From assembly GCF_001601575.1 (NCBI RefSeq), contig NZ_LOHZ01000015.1:1-64000 (forward strand): a DNA stretch of 64,000 nucleotides, read 5' to 3'. Below are positions 9,536-17,523 of the stretch, piece after piece (position 1 is the first letter of the stretch; every line of letters starts with the position of its first letter). The notes under the pieces are model-generated. The model did not search any database, was not told the origin of the DNA, and was given only the letters and a program-made list of their open reading frames with translations. The translations under genes were made by a program, and so were the position numbers. The stretch comes from Thermovenabulum gondwanense. Lineage in GTDB: Bacteria > Bacillota > Thermosediminibacteria > Thermosediminibacterales > Thermosediminibacteraceae.

Positions 9536-10705
9536 TTGTTGGATAAACAACAATTAATTAGTTTTATAGTTAATAATGATAAACTTGAACTACTTAAAGC
9601 GAGAATAAATAGATTTAACCCTTTTAAGGTATTAAAAATACAAGATTATGAAATTAGACACTCAAATTTATTAGCTTGGCTTTTTAACCCGTCTGAGAAT
9701 CATAATTTTGATGATAAAGTTTTAAAAAGATTTATTTTAAAAGTATTATTAAAATCTGACAATAATGAAATTCTGCAGGATATGAATTTGATTTATAAAT
9801 TGCATCAAATGTCATTAATGGATATAAAAGTATATCGTGAAATAGCTAATATTGATATTTTGTTGGTTTCTGAACAGCATAAAATAGTCATTTTTATAGA
9901 GAATAAAGTATATTCAGAAGAACATTCAAATCAACTATCAAAATATTATAATTATGTAAACAATAAATATAAATCATTTTTGATAATTCCTATATATCTA
10001 ACTCTCAATGGGGAAATTCCAAATCACAAAAAATATTTTTTAGCTAGTTATGAGGATTTATTGGAATCAATTGAATTTATTTTAGATAATTATAAAGAGA
10101 GAACCTCATCTGAAGTAATTTCATTTTTAGAGTATTATATTCATATACTGAAGGAGAAATATGTTATGGATAATGAATTAAAAAAAATGTGTAAAGAAAT
10201 ATATCAGCAGTATAAAGAGATTATTGATATGTTATATACTGTGGGTAATGAAATAAATACAGAACCAGCAGCAGAAATTTTTAAGAATAAACATAAAGAA
10301 ATAATTCAAGTAGCTGTTACTAATAAGACTTATTGGTTTGGAGTAGAATCATTTGCTTATGGGAGAAAAAATGATAAAGAAAGCTGGGGCGGGGGGTTCC
10401 CAGTTTGTTTTTGGTTCTCCGAATATTTCGGGAAATTAAAACTTACTCTAGAAATTGGCCCATTTGAAGATGCGAATAAGAGAATAAAGTTTCTTGAAAA
10501 ACTTGAAATGCATGGCGTCAAGATAAACAATAAGGCAAAGGAACCAGGAAGACAATATACACGTATTTATACAAGAACGTCTGATATTAAAGATTGGACG
10601 GATTTTGAGGAAATTTCAGATGCTATGGAAGAACTATATGAAAATAAAGAGTTGAGAGAACTAAAAAATAGAGTAGAACAAGCAATAAAAGAGTTTGATT
10701 GGTAA
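9536..10705 (+). CDS. PD-(D/E)XK nuclease-family protein (PDDEXK_4-like)
   Basis: This 389-residue protein has the layout I associate with the PDDEXK_4 family: an N-terminal segment with YEIRHSNLLAWLFNP, then NIDILLV (Asp at ~110) and IFIENKVYS (E-N-K at ~121-123), giving a D...ExK nuclease core, then a variable C-terminal half. Many such proteins occur alone in defence islands; the substrate is not known. The start is TTG at 9536 after GGAGAG; the ATG at 9531 is out of frame and closes at once. It has its own AT-rich composition and no partner gene, which fits an orphan horizontally acquired gene. Function beyond nuclease fold is inference. Confidence 0.75.
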   Translation: MLDKQQLISFIVNNDKLELLKARINRFNPFKVLKIQDYEIRHSNLLAWLFNPSENHNFDDKVLKRFILKVLLKSDNNEILQDMNLIYKLHQMSLMDIKVYREIANIDILLVSEQHKIVIFIENKVYSEEHSNQLSKYYNYVNNKYKSFLIIPIYLTLNGEIPNHKKYFLASYEDLLESIEFILDNYKERTSSEVISFLEYYIHILKEKYVMDNELKKMCKEIYQQYKEIIDMLYTVGNEINTEPAAEIFKNKHKEIIQVAVTNKTYWFGVESFAYGRKNDKESWGGGFPVCFWFSEYFGKLKLTLEIGPFEDANKRIKFLEKLEMHGVKINNKAKEPGRQYTRIYTRTSDIKDWTDFEEISDAMEELYENKELRELKNRVEQAIKEFDW

Positions 10706-10733
10706 AACTTATAATTTGATAGGATGAGAAATA

Positions 10734-11030
10734 ATGAGATTGGGTTCTAATAGGGATAAAGACTTTTTATAGGATGCCTTTTAGGCAGAGCGGTTGGAGA
10801 TGCATTAGGATGAACGGTAGAGTTTTAAAAAATAGATGAAATTATTAAAAAATATGGCAAATATAGCATTACTAATCTTATTGAAGGAAAAAACGGAAAG
10901 GCAGAAATAACTGATGATACTGACTCTCTTCAGAGCAGAAGGTATACTAAAAGCAAAAACAAGGCTCACGTTAAAAGGCATATGCCAATCACCCACTGTT
11001 GTTTACTATCTTAACAAAAGGTTAATAATA
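10734..11030 (+). pseudogene. ADP-ribosylglycohydrolase (DraG/ARH) remnant
   Basis: Three reading frames spell the start of an ADP-ribosylglycohydrolase: NRDKDFL, then GCLLGRAVGDALG, a stop, TVEF, a stop, KIDEIIKKYGKYSITNLIEG...GKAEITDDT, then after a further shift LFRAEGILKA and LTLKGICQSPTVVYY. The family's metal-binding GDALG and TDDT motifs are both recognisable. At least two frameshifts and two in-frame stops break it, and the C-terminal two thirds are absent. It would have removed ADP-ribose from proteins or nucleic acid, a role also found in DarG/DraG-type modules. Nothing intact of such a module remains here. Confidence 0.75.
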
Positions 11031-11155
11031 AGGAGCCTTTTCTTGTGGTTCAATCGTTTTTATGAAATTAAAATATATACATTTAGAATTTTGAAACGTT
11101 TACGAATTGATTAATTATAAAACTAAAAATAAATATTGTTATAAATTATAAAAAT

Positions 11156-11179
11156 TTGATTATGAACATAAAATATTGT
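11156..11179 (+). promoter_or_regulatory. Candidate promoter of the 11225 gene
   Basis: TTGATT is followed after 17 bases by TAAAAT, roughly 45 bases upstream of the GTG start at 11225. The region is very AT-rich, so chance matches are likely. Confidence 0.35.
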
Positions 11180-11224
11180 AAAATTAAAATTGTAAAAATA
11201 CTCTAACCAAGAGGTAGTGATTAT

Positions 11225-11785
11225 GTGAAACCTAAGGATGAGCTGAACTTTAACAATTTAATTAAGAATTATAACTATCTTAGAAAAGTAAAAGAAGCTA
11301 CAGAAGATTATTTAGATAAGAAAAAAGTTAATAAATTAATAGCTTTATTAAGAGAAGCAATTTCTAAAAGAAAATTAAGCCTTGAAGTTTGGGAGTTGGA
11401 CAAGTTCCGAGATAATTATTTTGGATATAAAGGTGTTATAGGAGCTTTTAAAGTTAGAAAAGTTAACATGACCTATTATTTGATTTTTGTTCCTTGGAAT
11501 AATGATGAAAGAATTAGTTTAGTTGTTTATTTAAATGATTCGAAATTACCGATTTTTGGGAGATTCAATTGTAAAATAATAGGAAAAAATAGTTTTTTCT
11601 ATTATAATTATTATTCAGTAAAAAGAGATGGCAAAAATGCTTTGCGAAAAGAGTTATTTTATAAAAAATATGGCGAAGGATATGCTCTTATAAAATTACC
11701 TAGAAAAGTAGAAGAAGTAGATTTATTTATTCAAGAATTAGTTTATTTATCTGATGTTATTGACGAAATTAATAGGGAGGTTTAA
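11225..11785 (+). CDS. Hypothetical protein, 186 aa
   Basis: The start is GTG at 11225 behind AGAGGT. The protein begins with charged helical sequence (KPKDELNFNNLIKNYNYLRKV) and continues into a beta-rich middle (YLIFVPWNNDERISLVVYL, NSFFYYNYYSV) and a C-terminal helix rich in E and D. There is no signal peptide or membrane segment, so it is probably cytoplasmic. I do not recognise a family. It lies alone in the island between an ARH pseudogene and degV, with the same AT-rich composition as the restriction genes. Confidence 0.6.
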   Translation: MKPKDELNFNNLIKNYNYLRKVKEATEDYLDKKKVNKLIALLREAISKRKLSLEVWELDKFRDNYFGYKGVIGAFKVRKVNMTYYLIFVPWNNDERISLVVYLNDSKLPIFGRFNCKIIGKNSFFYYNYYSVKRDGKNALRKELFYKKYGEGYALIKLPRKVEEVDLFIQELVYLSDVIDEINREV

Positions 11786-11849
11786 TAATTTAAGATTTTG
11801 TAAATTAATGCAAGATTTTAATTTATTTACATAATAAAAAATTTGCGAC

Positions 11850-11960
11850 CTTGTATCAACATCATTATCCAAAGACAAATTTGAACGTTCCATTGATACG
11901 ATAGATAAAAGCTATGAAAGTTTTTTTTATTATTTAGTTTTCATAAAAATTATAAAATTA
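11850..11960 (+). pseudogene. Gene-tail remnant, sister of 2551-2634
   Basis: A frame without a start reads DLVSTSLSKDKFERSIDTIDKSYESFF, sharing the F-E-x-x-x-D-T-I-D motif and its DNA (TGATACGATAGATA) with the relic near 2560. Downstream is featureless A/T-rich DNA up to degV. Confidence 0.3.
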
Positions 11961-12075
11961 ATAAAAAGAAAAATATAATTATTAATGAAATAAACATAGA
12001 ATTAATTTTAAAAGATTTCATTTGTTTAGTAAAAAATAAAAAACATATAAAAAATAAAAGAAGTGAGTGGGTAAA

Positions 12076-12933
12076 ATGTCAGTTAAAATTCTAACAGATA
12101 GCACAAGTTATCTAAGTGAAGAAATATGCAAACAACTAGACATTAGGAAGGTTTCATTAAGTGTATCTTGGAATGATATAAGTATAAAGGAAGTTGATAT
12201 TAATAATGAAGATTTCTACCGTATGATGAAAGAAAAGGGGATACCTAAGTCTTCTCAGCCTTCTATTGGAGAAATGCTAGAGGAAATGAAGAAGGTTGTA
12301 GCTAATGGGGACAGCCTTGTTTGTATTTTTCTTTCATCAGAAATGAGTGGAACATATTCATCAGCACTTATGGTAAAAGAGATGGTGCTTGAAGAATATA
12401 AGGACGCTCAGATAGAAATTATTGATTCTAGATCTAACTGTATGCAGCTTGGTTTTGCTGTAATTGCGGGTGCTAAAGCAGCAAAGGAAGGAAAAACATT
12501 AAATGAGATTGTTGAAATTGTAAATCAAAACTTAAAAAGAAGCAGATTCTTATTTATCCCTGATAATCTAGAATACTTAAAAAAAGGCGGAAGAATAGGT
12601 GGTGCTAAAGCACTAATTGGAAATCTTTTAAAGATTATTCCTATATTAACAGTTGAGGATGGGAAAACAGCTATCTTAACTAAGGTTAGAACAAAGAAAA
12701 ATGCAGTAGCAGCAATGATTGAAAAGTTGGTTAGGGACAGTTCTATTTATGGTCTTAAGGAAATAGTTGTTCACCATATTAACTGCTTTATAGAAGCTTT
12801 AGATCTTTCAAAATTGATAGAAGAAAAGCTGGGAATAAAAGCAGATATTGTAGATATTGGACCTGTAATTGGACTTCATGTAGGTCCAGGTGCAATAGGT
12901 TTTGTTTATTATACAGAGATGGATATGAGATAA
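12076..12933 (+). CDS. DegV family fatty-acid-binding protein
   Basis: This 285-residue protein matches DegV/FakB proteins, which bind a fatty acid and present it to a fatty-acid kinase. The N terminus VKILTDSTSYLSEE, the SSEMSGTYSSA loop, the IDSRSNCMQLGFAV segment and the final HVGPGAIG are all characteristic. I prefer ATG 12076 (MSVKILTDS), where family members begin, over the GTG three codons upstream. The gene is monocistronic with a strong terminator downstream. No fakA kinase is in the window, so the partner must be encoded elsewhere. Confidence 0.88.
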   Translation: MSVKILTDSTSYLSEEICKQLDIRKVSLSVSWNDISIKEVDINNEDFYRMMKEKGIPKSSQPSIGEMLEEMKKVVANGDSLVCIFLSSEMSGTYSSALMVKEMVLEEYKDAQIEIIDSRSNCMQLGFAVIAGAKAAKEGKTLNEIVEIVNQNLKRSRFLFIPDNLEYLKKGGRIGGAKALIGNLLKIIPILTVEDGKTAILTKVRTKKNAVAAMIEKLVRDSSIYGLKEIVVHHINCFIEALDLSKLIEEKLGIKADIVDIGPVIGLHVGPGAIGFVYYTEMDMR

Positions 12934-13041
12934 TTTAGGTAGTTTAATTTAAAGGGCTCTATTTTTAAAAAAATAACTAAAAAAGATTTAATCAAAGTTA
13001 TAACTAGAAAAAGTTGATGATTCAGATTTTAAATTAACATA

Positions 13042-13086
13042 AACACACCCTTTTGAGTTATGAATGAGGGGTGTGCTTTTTTATTA
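13042..13086 (+). terminator. Rho-independent terminator after degV
   Basis: ACACACCC pairs with GGGTGTG(C) across a loop, followed directly by TTTTTT. It lies ~110 bases after the degV stop. Confidence 0.8.
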
Positions 13087-13095
13087 AGATTTATA

Positions 13096-13220
13096 TTAGC
13101 AACCCCTTTGTTTTAGAATAGGAACTAGCACATGGATTACTAAATCCGCACTAAAATGAGATACCATTGCTATTTCAAGGCTATACTGCCAGTATAAATA
13201 TCCAAATAATATTCCTGCGA
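13096..13220 (-). pseudogene. CAAX/CPBP-family membrane protease, C-terminal fragment
   Basis: On the minus strand the frame reads AIAGILFGYLYWQYSLEIAM, then VSHFSADLVIHVLVPILKQRG and a TAA. The H-F-x-x-D motif and flanking membrane helix are the last conserved block of CPBP (Abi) intramembrane proteases. The upstream part of the gene is replaced by insertion-sequence end DNA, so the IS probably truncated it. Confidence 0.65.
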
Positions 13221-13221
13221 T

Positions 13222-13388
13222 AGCTGTCACCGCCGGTATACAATTGACCCAGGAGCAACGAAAAGGAATTGACCCACCCCCTGGCGAAATATCCCTCTGA
13301 TACCAACACAGATCGGAGGGAAATAAGTGCTAGGGAGTGGATCTATTATCATGTTACACTGTTTATTGCATAATTAAAAAGGACAGAG
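13222..13388. mobile_element. Relic end of another insertion sequence
   Basis: The sequence holds two direct copies of AATTGACCCA separated by GGAGCAACGAAAAGG, which resembles the repeated GTCAATT...TTTTCG ends of a second IS21 subgroup. A GGAGGG ribosome-like site and a 16-codon GTG frame follow, then it is cut by the intact element starting at ~13390. There is no remaining transposase. Confidence 0.4.
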
Positions 13389-13470
13389 TTGCAAAATAAA
13401 ATCCCCACTTTTGCAACTCAAAAATCCCCAAATTTGCAAAGGTCATTGCAGGCACCCCAAAAAACCTTTA

Positions 13471-13503
13471 CCCTTGTAGTTAGGGACAACTTAACTGCAA
13501 GGG
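13471..13503 (+). promoter_or_regulatory. Stem-loop in the istA leader
   Basis: CCCTTGTAGTTA (13471-13482) pairs with TTAACTGCAAGGG (13491-13503). The right arm runs into the GGGAGG ribosome site for the ATG at 13515. The relic IS21 at 9.3 kb keeps the same structure with different bases, so it is conserved. It could limit transposase translation from outside transcripts. Confidence 0.6.
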
Positions 13504-13514
13504 AGGAACGGAGG

Positions 13515-15038
13515 ATGCTCACAATGACCCAAATTGATGATATCAGAAAAGCGTTCTTTATGAAAGGGCAAAATATCAGCGAGATAGCCCGGGAGTTCCA
13601 AAAAGACCGAAAAACAATACGCAAGTATATCTATCAAGAAGACTGGAACACCAGGGTTAAAGTTGAAGAAGTTAAACATACCTTCCCAAAACTCGACCCT
13701 TTCAAGGCAGATATAGACCAATGGCTTGAAGAAGATAAAAAAGCTCGCAAAAAACAAAGGCATACAGCCAAAAGGATTTACGACAGGCTATGTGAAAAAT
13801 ACAAGAACCAGTTTAACTGTTCTTACCGCACCGTAGCAGGCTACGTGGCCATGAGAAAAAAAGAAATATACCAGGACAACTCCTGCCGCCTGCCGCTGGA
13901 ACATATCCCGGGTGAAGCGCAGGTGGATTTCGGTGAGGCAGACTTTTACGAGAACGGGACGCTGCATCACGGATTTTATCTTGACCTTTCGTTTCCCTAC
14001 AGTAACGTAGGATATACTCAGCTTTTCAAAGAAGAAAACCAGGAATGCCTGTTTCAGGGGCTGAAGGACATATTTGAACATATTGGTGGAGTACCTCATA
14101 AGATATGGTTTGATAACGCCAGCACTATTGTGAAACTTTTGAAGAATGGAGAGCGCAAACTAACTGACGCCTTCCTGAGGTTCAAGCAGCACTATGGTTT
14201 TGAAGCGGTATTCTGCAACCCCGCTTGTGGCCATGAAAAGGGTAATGTGGAAAACAAAGTCGGATACCACCGGCGCAATTTACTGGTCCCGGTCCCCACG
14301 TTTGAAAGGCTGGAGGATTTCAACCGCGAACTTTTACGCTTGTGCGACCAGGACATGCACCGGGAACATTACCGGAAGGATGGGACACACGCCGAACTTT
14401 TCAATGAAGACCGCAAAGCTCTGCTTAAGCTGCCTGCCGTCCCTTACGAGGTGGTCGATTACATAACAGTCAAAACCAACGCCTACGCCAAATTCAGCTT
14501 GAACGGCGGAAAGCATATATACTCGACTGCTCCAAAATACGCCAACAGCCGGGTACTGATAAAGATAACGGCTCACGAGGTCATACCGCTGGATGAAAGC
14601 CACAGGGAAATCGCGCGCCACCGACGGCTTTACGGGGACAACAAGCAAGAAAGCATGGACTGGCTACCATATCTCACCCAGCTTTCCCGCCGTCCTGGGG
14701 CCTTTAAGTATTCGGGAATATATAGTATGCTGCCGGACCCACTCCGGGAATACCTGGACGGCTTAAGTAAAAGCGAGCGCGGCAAAGCGCTCAAGGCTTT
14801 AGCTGCGCTTTGTGCCAAAAGCAGTTTTGAACAGGCCGTGAATGCCGTAGCCGAAGCTCTCCTTTACGGAGTGCAGGATTTAGACAGCCTCGTAGCCATC
14901 CATAACAGGATAACGAGTATAACCCCGCCGCTCCCGCCGGTGAAAATTCCGGAAGGGGTTCCTGAACTCACTGCATTCCGCTTCAATGCTGAGGACTATG
15001 ACAAAGCCTTTCTGAAAGGCGGTGCCAATTTATGCTGA
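13515..15038 (+). CDS. istA: IS21-family transposase IstA
   Basis: This DDE transposase (507 residues from ATG 13515) carries an N-terminal helix-turn-helix (ISEIAREFQKDRKTIRKYI) and a catalytic core with AQVDFGEADF (first Asp), IWFDNAS (second Asp) and GHEKGNVENKVGY (Glu). I start it at 13515 or 13524 (MTQIDDIRKAFF), both served by GGAGG sites; the open frame extends upstream to 13389 but through the terminal repeats. It overlaps istB by 7 bases, as usual for translational coupling in IS21. It looks intact. Confidence 0.9.
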   Translation: MLTMTQIDDIRKAFFMKGQNISEIAREFQKDRKTIRKYIYQEDWNTRVKVEEVKHTFPKLDPFKADIDQWLEEDKKARKKQRHTAKRIYDRLCEKYKNQFNCSYRTVAGYVAMRKKEIYQDNSCRLPLEHIPGEAQVDFGEADFYENGTLHHGFYLDLSFPYSNVGYTQLFKEENQECLFQGLKDIFEHIGGVPHKIWFDNASTIVKLLKNGERKLTDAFLRFKQHYGFEAVFCNPACGHEKGNVENKVGYHRRNLLVPVPTFERLEDFNRELLRLCDQDMHREHYRKDGTHAELFNEDRKALLKLPAVPYEVVDYITVKTNAYAKFSLNGGKHIYSTAPKYANSRVLIKITAHEVIPLDESHREIARHRRLYGDNKQESMDWLPYLTQLSRRPGAFKYSGIYSMLPDPLREYLDGLSKSERGKALKALAALCAKSSFEQAVNAVAEALLYGVQDLDSLVAIHNRITSITPPLPPVKIPEGVPELTAFRFNAEDYDKAFLKGGANLC

Positions 15039-15709
15039 AGGACGAAATCGCCACCTGTTGTAAAGCATTAAAACTTAGTCGAAATCTTGTGGAAAACTGC
15101 GACAAGATTGAAGCTGAAAGCCACGAAGAATACCTTCTGAAACTGCTAAGACTAGAACTGGAGCATAGAGACGCGAACCGAAAGGATAGACTCTTGAAAA
15201 ATGCAGGCTTTTACACTATAAAGACCTTTGCCGATTACATATTCGATGAAATTAAGCTCCCGCAGGGGCTTACGCCAGGCAACGTTGGGACCGGTAAAAC
15301 CCATCTTGCCACGGCCATAGGAGTGGAGGCCTGTAAAAAAGGCTACAACGTAAAGTTTTTCCGCACAGCAGCACTGGTAAACCGGCTTGTTGAAGCCAGG
15401 AAGGGAGGTGAACTTTCCGGGTTAATGAAACAGCTTTCCAAAGCGGATCTTCTGATCTGCGACGAATGGGGTTATGTTCCTTTAGACCGTGAAGGGGCGC
15501 AGCTGCTGTTTCAGGTGATGTCGGACTGCTATGAACGCCGCAGTGTAGTAATTACCACTAACCTGGAATTCAGCCGCTGGGCGAGCATTTTCTACGACGA
15601 GCAGATGACAGCAGCAATGATTGACCGGCTAATACACCACAGTTACCTGTTGATCTTTGATGGCCAAAGCTACCGGGTGAGGCAATCACTTATGAGGCAG
15701 TTAAGTTAA
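15032..15709 (+). CDS. istB: IS21-family helper ATPase IstB, internally deleted
   Basis: IstB is the AAA+ helper of IS21 transposition. Walker A (GNVGTGKTH) and Walker B (LLICDEWG) are present, as is the arginine-rich C terminus. However, the sequence runs LPQGLTP directly into GNVGTGKTH, whereas family members have roughly 20 residues there, including the hydrophobic strand that leads into the P-loop. The protein is 225 residues rather than ~250. The deletion is in frame, so a protein is made but its ATPase may not fold; the element may therefore need an IstB supplied from elsewhere. Confidence 0.88.
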   Translation: MLKDEIATCCKALKLSRNLVENCDKIEAESHEEYLLKLLRLELEHRDANRKDRLLKNAGFYTIKTFADYIFDEIKLPQGLTPGNVGTGKTHLATAIGVEACKKGYNVKFFRTAALVNRLVEARKGGELSGLMKQLSKADLLICDEWGYVPLDREGAQLLFQVMSDCYERRSVVITTNLEFSRWASIFYDEQMTAAMIDRLIHHSYLLIFDGQSYRVRQSLMRQLS

Positions 15710-15888
15710 CATAAAAATTCCCCACCGGTGCCTGGGGAAAAATCTTTGCAAAAATGGGGAATTTCCTCTTGCAAAAAACAACAAGGATGATTATATAATT
15801 AATTTTTATTATTAATTTTTATTATGGCAAAGGGGGATTTGCGGTTTTTAACAATTATAGCTAGAGCAATCTAGTAATAAATGGCTAC

Positions 15889-15963
15889 AGATATGCTGTA
15901 TTAGAAGGTCCTATCGAACGTGAATTTCTAAATAATTTATGGGAATCTATCCATTATATGTAA
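15889..15963 (+). pseudogene. Short gene-tail remnant
   Basis: A frame without start reads NGYRYAVLEGPIEREFLNNL and ends at TAA 15961-15963. It looks like a genuine protein tail but I cannot name it. It lies between the IS21 right end and an anti-sigma relic. Confidence 0.25.
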
Positions 15964-15973
15964 AATAAAAAAT

Positions 15974-16016
15974 TCGCCTATCCTCATGCTTTGGCTACCC
16001 TGATTATATTCCGTCG
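15974..16016 (-). pseudogene. Relic of an anti-sigma factor C terminus
   Basis: On the minus strand the frame reads RRNIIRVAKA then stop, matching the DIIRVAESMRP ending of the intact anti-sigma gene at 17.5 kb at DNA level (CCTCATGCTTT...GCTACCCTGATTATAT). It continues on the plus strand into AAAATCAGCATAAGG, the same sequence as the end of the 61-aa gene at 19.08 kb, so the junction marks recombination between cassette copies. Confidence 0.55.
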
Positions 16017-16032
16017 TTTAAAATCAGCATAA

Positions 16033-16061
16033 GGGGCGGGGAAACCTGCTTTTTTTGTTAA
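16033..16061 (+). terminator. Terminator copied from the 19.1-kb cassette
   Basis: GGGGCGGGGAAACCTGC followed by TTTTTTT is the counterpart of the GCGGGGAAAACCCG-T-run hairpin at 19.1 kb. The stem GCGGG/CCTGC contains one G-T pair. Confidence 0.45.
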
Positions 16062-16076
16062 AAATTATCGATTTTA

Positions 16077-16113
16077 GGGAACTTTTTGGCGGCATTAAAC
16101 GACTATAATTATA
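16077..16113 (+). promoter_or_regulatory. ECF-sigma promoter, copy 1
   Basis: GGGAACTTTTTGG and CGACTATAATTATAG are separated so that 17 bases lie between GGAAC and CGAC. The same arrangement recurs at 18839, 19141 and 20740 and has the GGAAC/CG-rich -10 form typical of ECF sigma factors. It precedes the broken gene at 16120. Confidence 0.8.
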
Positions 16114-16119
16114 GAGGCA

Positions 16120-16985
16120 ATAAAAAGCTGTGTAAAAATAATATCAATTATAGTATCGATTTTATTGGTTTTTTCTGGTACTTTCGCGTATGCAGAGAGC
16201 AATAAACCTGAGCAAAAAATTGCAAAAGTAACTATAAACGAATATTTAATGATAAAAGAATTAAAAAACAAATCCGATTCGGAATTACAAAAAATGGTGT
16301 TTTCTGCTAAGGACATCGGCAAAATTAGAAATTTTGATTATGCTGAGGAGTTATACAGACGAAGCAAACTCGATGACTCGATTTTAAAAAACTTAGGATA
16401 CACTGATGAGCAGATTAGTATGTTGAGAGCTTTTTCAGGTACTGAAGAAGAAATAATTGCATTAGCAGCGACTTTAAATATAAGTGCAAAGACTGATAGC
16501 TATTACTATTCAGAGGCAAATAATAGAACATACTATCGAGCACGTTTTGACTGGAATTGGAGTACCGCGCCAGCGGTTATGATGGAAGATATTATAGGAA
16601 TTGCTTGGAGTGAAGGAATGTACATTGATCAGTCACCAAATGCGACTTACCATAGGGTAAAATATGTAAATAACATCTATGGCAATTATTATTATGAAAA
16701 CGCTGCTATAGAACCTATAGCTCCTGGGGGAGGAGCGGAAACAAAGTTTGATATGTGTAAAATGTATGGGCAGGACCGCCAGTAGAGCATGATTGGGCTC
16801 AATCCGGTTATGGATATATACGAGTGTCTAAAATAGGAAGGATTCCCGAAGTAGCTTTGTACATTGAATATGGTCATTCAACATTAACGTTAGAGCCCAG
16901 TGTATCATTAATTGGAGAATTATCATTAAGTTTTTCAGAAGGTGTATATCAGGCGGATTCTGACTATGTTCATGCACTGTTGTAA
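16120..16985 (+). pseudogene. Secreted protein of the ECF island, start lost and frameshifted
   Basis: An export signal (IKSCVKIISIIVSILLVF, ending TFAYA) precedes a ~260-residue mature protein with YYYSEANNRTYYRARFDWNW and a late AQSGYGYIRVSKIGRIPEV segment. No ATG/GTG begins the signal peptide: the natural start position at 16120 reads ATA, and the first usable codon is a TTG at 16165 inside the signal. Near 16770 the frame shifts by one, so a stop at 16785 cuts off the last ~70 residues, which continue to TAA 16985. Two independent lesions argue for a dead gene. I do not recognise the family. Confidence 0.65.
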
Positions 16986-17197
16986 GAATGGGATTATTAA
17001 ACCGATTTTAATTGTCGTGAAAAAGTTGTCGATTTCTTAAAAATCTTTCTTAATGCTGAAAGCCCTTAGCCTATTGATACAGGGGCTGAGGGCTTTCACT
17101 TTTTTCCTGTAGATGATATAAATAGAGTTAGTGTTTATGTATAATTAATAAAGTTAAGTAACAGAAGTATGTATGTACATAGGAGGATAGAAAACGA

Positions 17198-17523
17198 ATG
17201 CTGAGGAATGGTTTAAATAAAAAAATTTTTTCAATGTTGATTATAATGGTCATGCTCATACTTCTACTGTCTGCATGTACTTATTTAGGGGTAATAAGTG
17301 TTGAAGTACAGTATAAAAAGCCGTACGAAATTACCGAACCGTATGTAAAAGACTGGATAAATGAAGTTAAAGATAAAGAAGGAGATTTTTTCTAGCGAAA
17401 TCTAAGATAGAAGGTAAAGAAATTTATTATCTATACGTAAAACCACGTTTTTTTCAGTAATACCTTAAAATAAGCGAAGAATTCCACGAAGGATTGGGCG
17501 AGGTGAACGTAAAGTTCCCCTAA
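17198..17523 (+). pseudogene. Small lipoprotein, frameshifted
   Basis: The frame opens after AGGAGG with a lipoprotein signal (MLIIMVMLILLLSAC) and 45 mature residues, then stops at 17393-17395. Skipping one base in the T-run before it opens FLAKSKIEGKEIYYLYVKPR, one further in-frame stop, then YLKISEEFHEGLGEVNVKFP and TAA 17521. The complete protein would be ~105 residues. The frameshift and stop point to a pseudogene, though the first 65 codons could still be made. No ECF promoter precedes it. Family unknown. Confidence 0.55.

Larger units (their letters stand above)
13390..15773 (+). mobile_element. IS21-family insertion sequence
   Basis: The element carries istA and istB and is bounded by related ends. 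The left end reads TGCAAAATAAAATCCCC then TTTTGCAA...AAATCCCC; the right end, inverted, reads TGCAAGAGGAAATTCCCC then TTTTTGCAA...TTTTTCCCC. The TG...CA termini and the multiple terminal repeats fit IS21. I see no clear target duplication, possibly because the left flank is itself IS debris. Its higher GC relative to neighbours suggests recent arrival. Confidence 0.8.

Noticed and set aside
14194-14648. Overlapping frames inside istA on both strands
   Set aside because: They are side effects of the higher GC of the transposase gene; the istA frame carries the DDE motifs.
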